Positions 4,563 through 5,341 of a DNA stretch of 5,341 bases are shown in pieces; position 1 is the stretch's first letter; the number at the start of each line of letters is the position of its first letter. The translations under genes were made by a program, and so were the position numbers. This stretch comes from Methanosarcinaceae archaeon. GTDB taxonomy: Archaea > Halobacteriota > Methanosarcinia > Methanosarcinales > Methanosarcinaceae. The stretch spans positions 1-5,341 of the forward strand of contig JAUWBW010000139.1 in NCBI GenBank assembly GCA_030609665.1, read 5' to 3'. The notes beneath the pieces were generated by a model. The model worked only from the letters and a program-made list of their open reading frames with translations, did no database searches and had not been told where the DNA came from.

Positions 4563-5207
4563 ATGTTGCTTATTATTTATGTAGCGTTAGCCATTATCGT
4601 TCTATTGTTCGGGTTAGTGGTGTTTGCCGCATTTGACGTGACCATTTATTTGAAGGCGGAAGGGGGCAGGGTTGATCAACACATTACCATCAAGTGGATG
4701 GGATTGTCGCATAAGTTCAAGGTTGGAAGTGGAAAAGCGGCGAAAAAAGAGAAAAAGGAGAAAAAGGAGAAAAAAGAAGAAAAGCCAAAGAAAGATAAAA
4801 CTAAAAAGAAAACAAGCAGCATTGGCATTTCCGTTTGGTTAAGGGTTTTGAAGACCGTAAAAAGACCAATTATCAGATTCATCGAAGATGTTTTTGGTGC
4901 CGTTAAATTTAGGAAAATATCCTGCAACCTCAAATATGGTTTTTCTGACCCTGCCGATACCGGAATGTTGTCCGGTTTTTTGTATGCTTTGAAGGGTTTG
5001 TTCATCAAAAGATGCAGCGTTTTTAATTTTTCTATATATCCACAATTTCAGGATGAGGTCTTTGACCTCCATGTCCTCACAAACATTCGTTTCAGGATAA
5101 GTTCACTTCTTTTTGCAGTTCTAAGGTTCGTGACCAATTGGAAGGTACTGGGTGCAGCATGGTTTATTTTTAAGGAAAGACGGAAAGCAAAACCGAATAC
5201 AAATTGA
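4563..5207 (+). CDS. DUF2953 (YtfI-like) membrane-anchored protein
   Basis: A 214-residue protein of the DUF2953 family; its molecular role is not known. Residues 1-24 form one hydrophobic membrane segment. A short beta region follows (VTIYLKAEGG, HITIKWMGL), then an extremely lysine-rich linker (58-83). The family signature is in the C-terminal half: LKYGFSDPADTGMLSG (123-138), FSIYPQF (156-162) and IRFRISSLLFAVLRF (175-189). The linker DNA contains near-tandem gagaaaaag units (4749-4776) encoding KEK repeats. Starting at ATG 4563 the membrane segment begins at once, as usual for the family. No Shine-Dalgarno is visible in the 38-nt gap after gerW, which is C/T-rich, so translation may depend on coupling. 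Adjacency to GerW suggests that DUF2953 anchors or works with it at the membrane. Confidence 0.88.
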   Translation: MLLIIYVALAIIVLLFGLVVFAAFDVTIYLKAEGGRVDQHITIKWMGLSHKFKVGSGKAAKKEKKEKKEKKEEKPKKDKTKKKTSSIGISVWLRVLKTVKRPIIRFIEDVFGAVKFRKISCNLKYGFSDPADTGMLSGFLYALKGLFIKRCSVFNFSIYPQFQDEVFDLHVLTNIRFRISSLLFAVLRFVTNWKVLGAAWFIFKERRKAKPNTN

Positions 5208-5288
5208 GTGTTTGTTTAACAACTTTCAACGAAGGTCAATCCGCCGCAGGCGATGCATCCCGACATATACAAAAATAAACTGCAAACA
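5208..5288 (-). repeat. Dispersed intergenic repeat, copy C
   Basis: It begins directly after the DUF2953 stop with the same gtgtttgttta 11-mer as copy A (5208-5218). It then has the same ccgccgcaggcg block (5241-5252) and gcat (5255-5258), followed by a shortened atacaaaaata...gcaa part matching copies A and B. Compared with copy A, nine nucleotides (three minus-strand codons) are missing between the GGA/GGG glycine codon and the VxV codons, so the minus frame is kept: FIFVYVGMHRLRR aligns with MYFMRISSEGMRRLRR of copy A. The palindrome is weaker here (CGCC-GCA-GGCG). Confidence 0.55.
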
Positions 5289-5291
5289 CAT
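5226..5291 (-). CDS. Possible 21-residue micro-ORF within repeat copy C
   Basis: On the minus strand an ATG at 5291 opens 21 codons to a TGA at 5226. The peptide runs MCLQFIFVYVG then MHRLRRIDLR: a hydrophobic first half and a basic second half. GAGGTGG (5306-5300) lies 8 nt before the ATG and is a near-perfect archaeal ribosome site. No clear TATA box can be judged because the window ends at 5341. The frame corresponds to that of copies A and B. It may be a translated microprotein, or the site may be chance; confidence is low because of the length. Confidence 0.22.
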   Translation of the reverse strand: MCLQFIFVYVGMHRLRRIDLR

Positions 5292-5341
5292 ACCAATAAC
5301 CACCTCATTTTTTGTGGCCAATGAATCGAACCATACATTTT

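Noticed and set aside
4749..4776. gagaaaaag units as a non-coding microsatellite
   Set aside because: They are in frame within the DUF2953 lysine linker and conserve the KEK coding pattern, so they are treated as part of the gene.

Overview
The window most likely comes from a euryarchaeon of the methanogen/ANME type, with Methanosarcinales-like organisms the best guess. The reasons are an XPD/DinG-type helicase, an archaeal-style RelE toxin, TATA-type promoters with short leaders, GAGG-type ribosome sites, and a GerW (YtfJ) gene next to a DUF2953 gene. No marker fixes the genus. All recognised protein genes are on the plus strand.

Layout. (1) Positions 2-1996 carry an XPD/Rad3/DinG superfamily 2 helicase that lacks its N-terminus because the window cuts it. 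(2) Positions 1997-2207 hold a dispersed repeat (copy A), a cluster of AT-rich inverted repeats, a TATA box and a 14-bp perfect palindrome reaching into the next start codon. (3) Positions 2208-2659 are an AT-rich toxin-antitoxin pair: a small acidic antitoxin and a RelE-family toxin overlapping by ATGA. (4) Positions 2660-2885 hold a T-rich candidate terminator, repeat copy B and a promoter with a ribosome site. (5) Positions 2886-4026 are two overlapping genes of unknown function whose products share a colinear motif pattern and look like diverged tandem paralogs; a bacterial-style hairpin plus T-tract terminator closes the unit. (6) Positions 4111-5207 are a GerW-family gene and a membrane-anchored DUF2953 gene, the same pairing as ytfJ-ytfI in endospore-forming Firmicutes. 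(7) Positions 5208-5341 hold repeat copy C and no recognisable longer gene.

The most unexpected signal is the repeat family. Three intergenic stretches contain diverged copies of one element. Read on the minus strand, each copy keeps an open micro-frame of similar peptide sequence (16-21 residues), and the gaps between copies are multiples of three. Copy C also has a well-placed GAGGTGG ribosome site. The second notable signal is the paralogous pair of unknown genes directly upstream of gerW-DUF2953.

How the genes work together: the toxin and antitoxin form one autoregulated unit, the unknown pair is probably co-translated, and GerW with DUF2953 probably act together at the membrane. No functional link between these units and the helicase can be seen.
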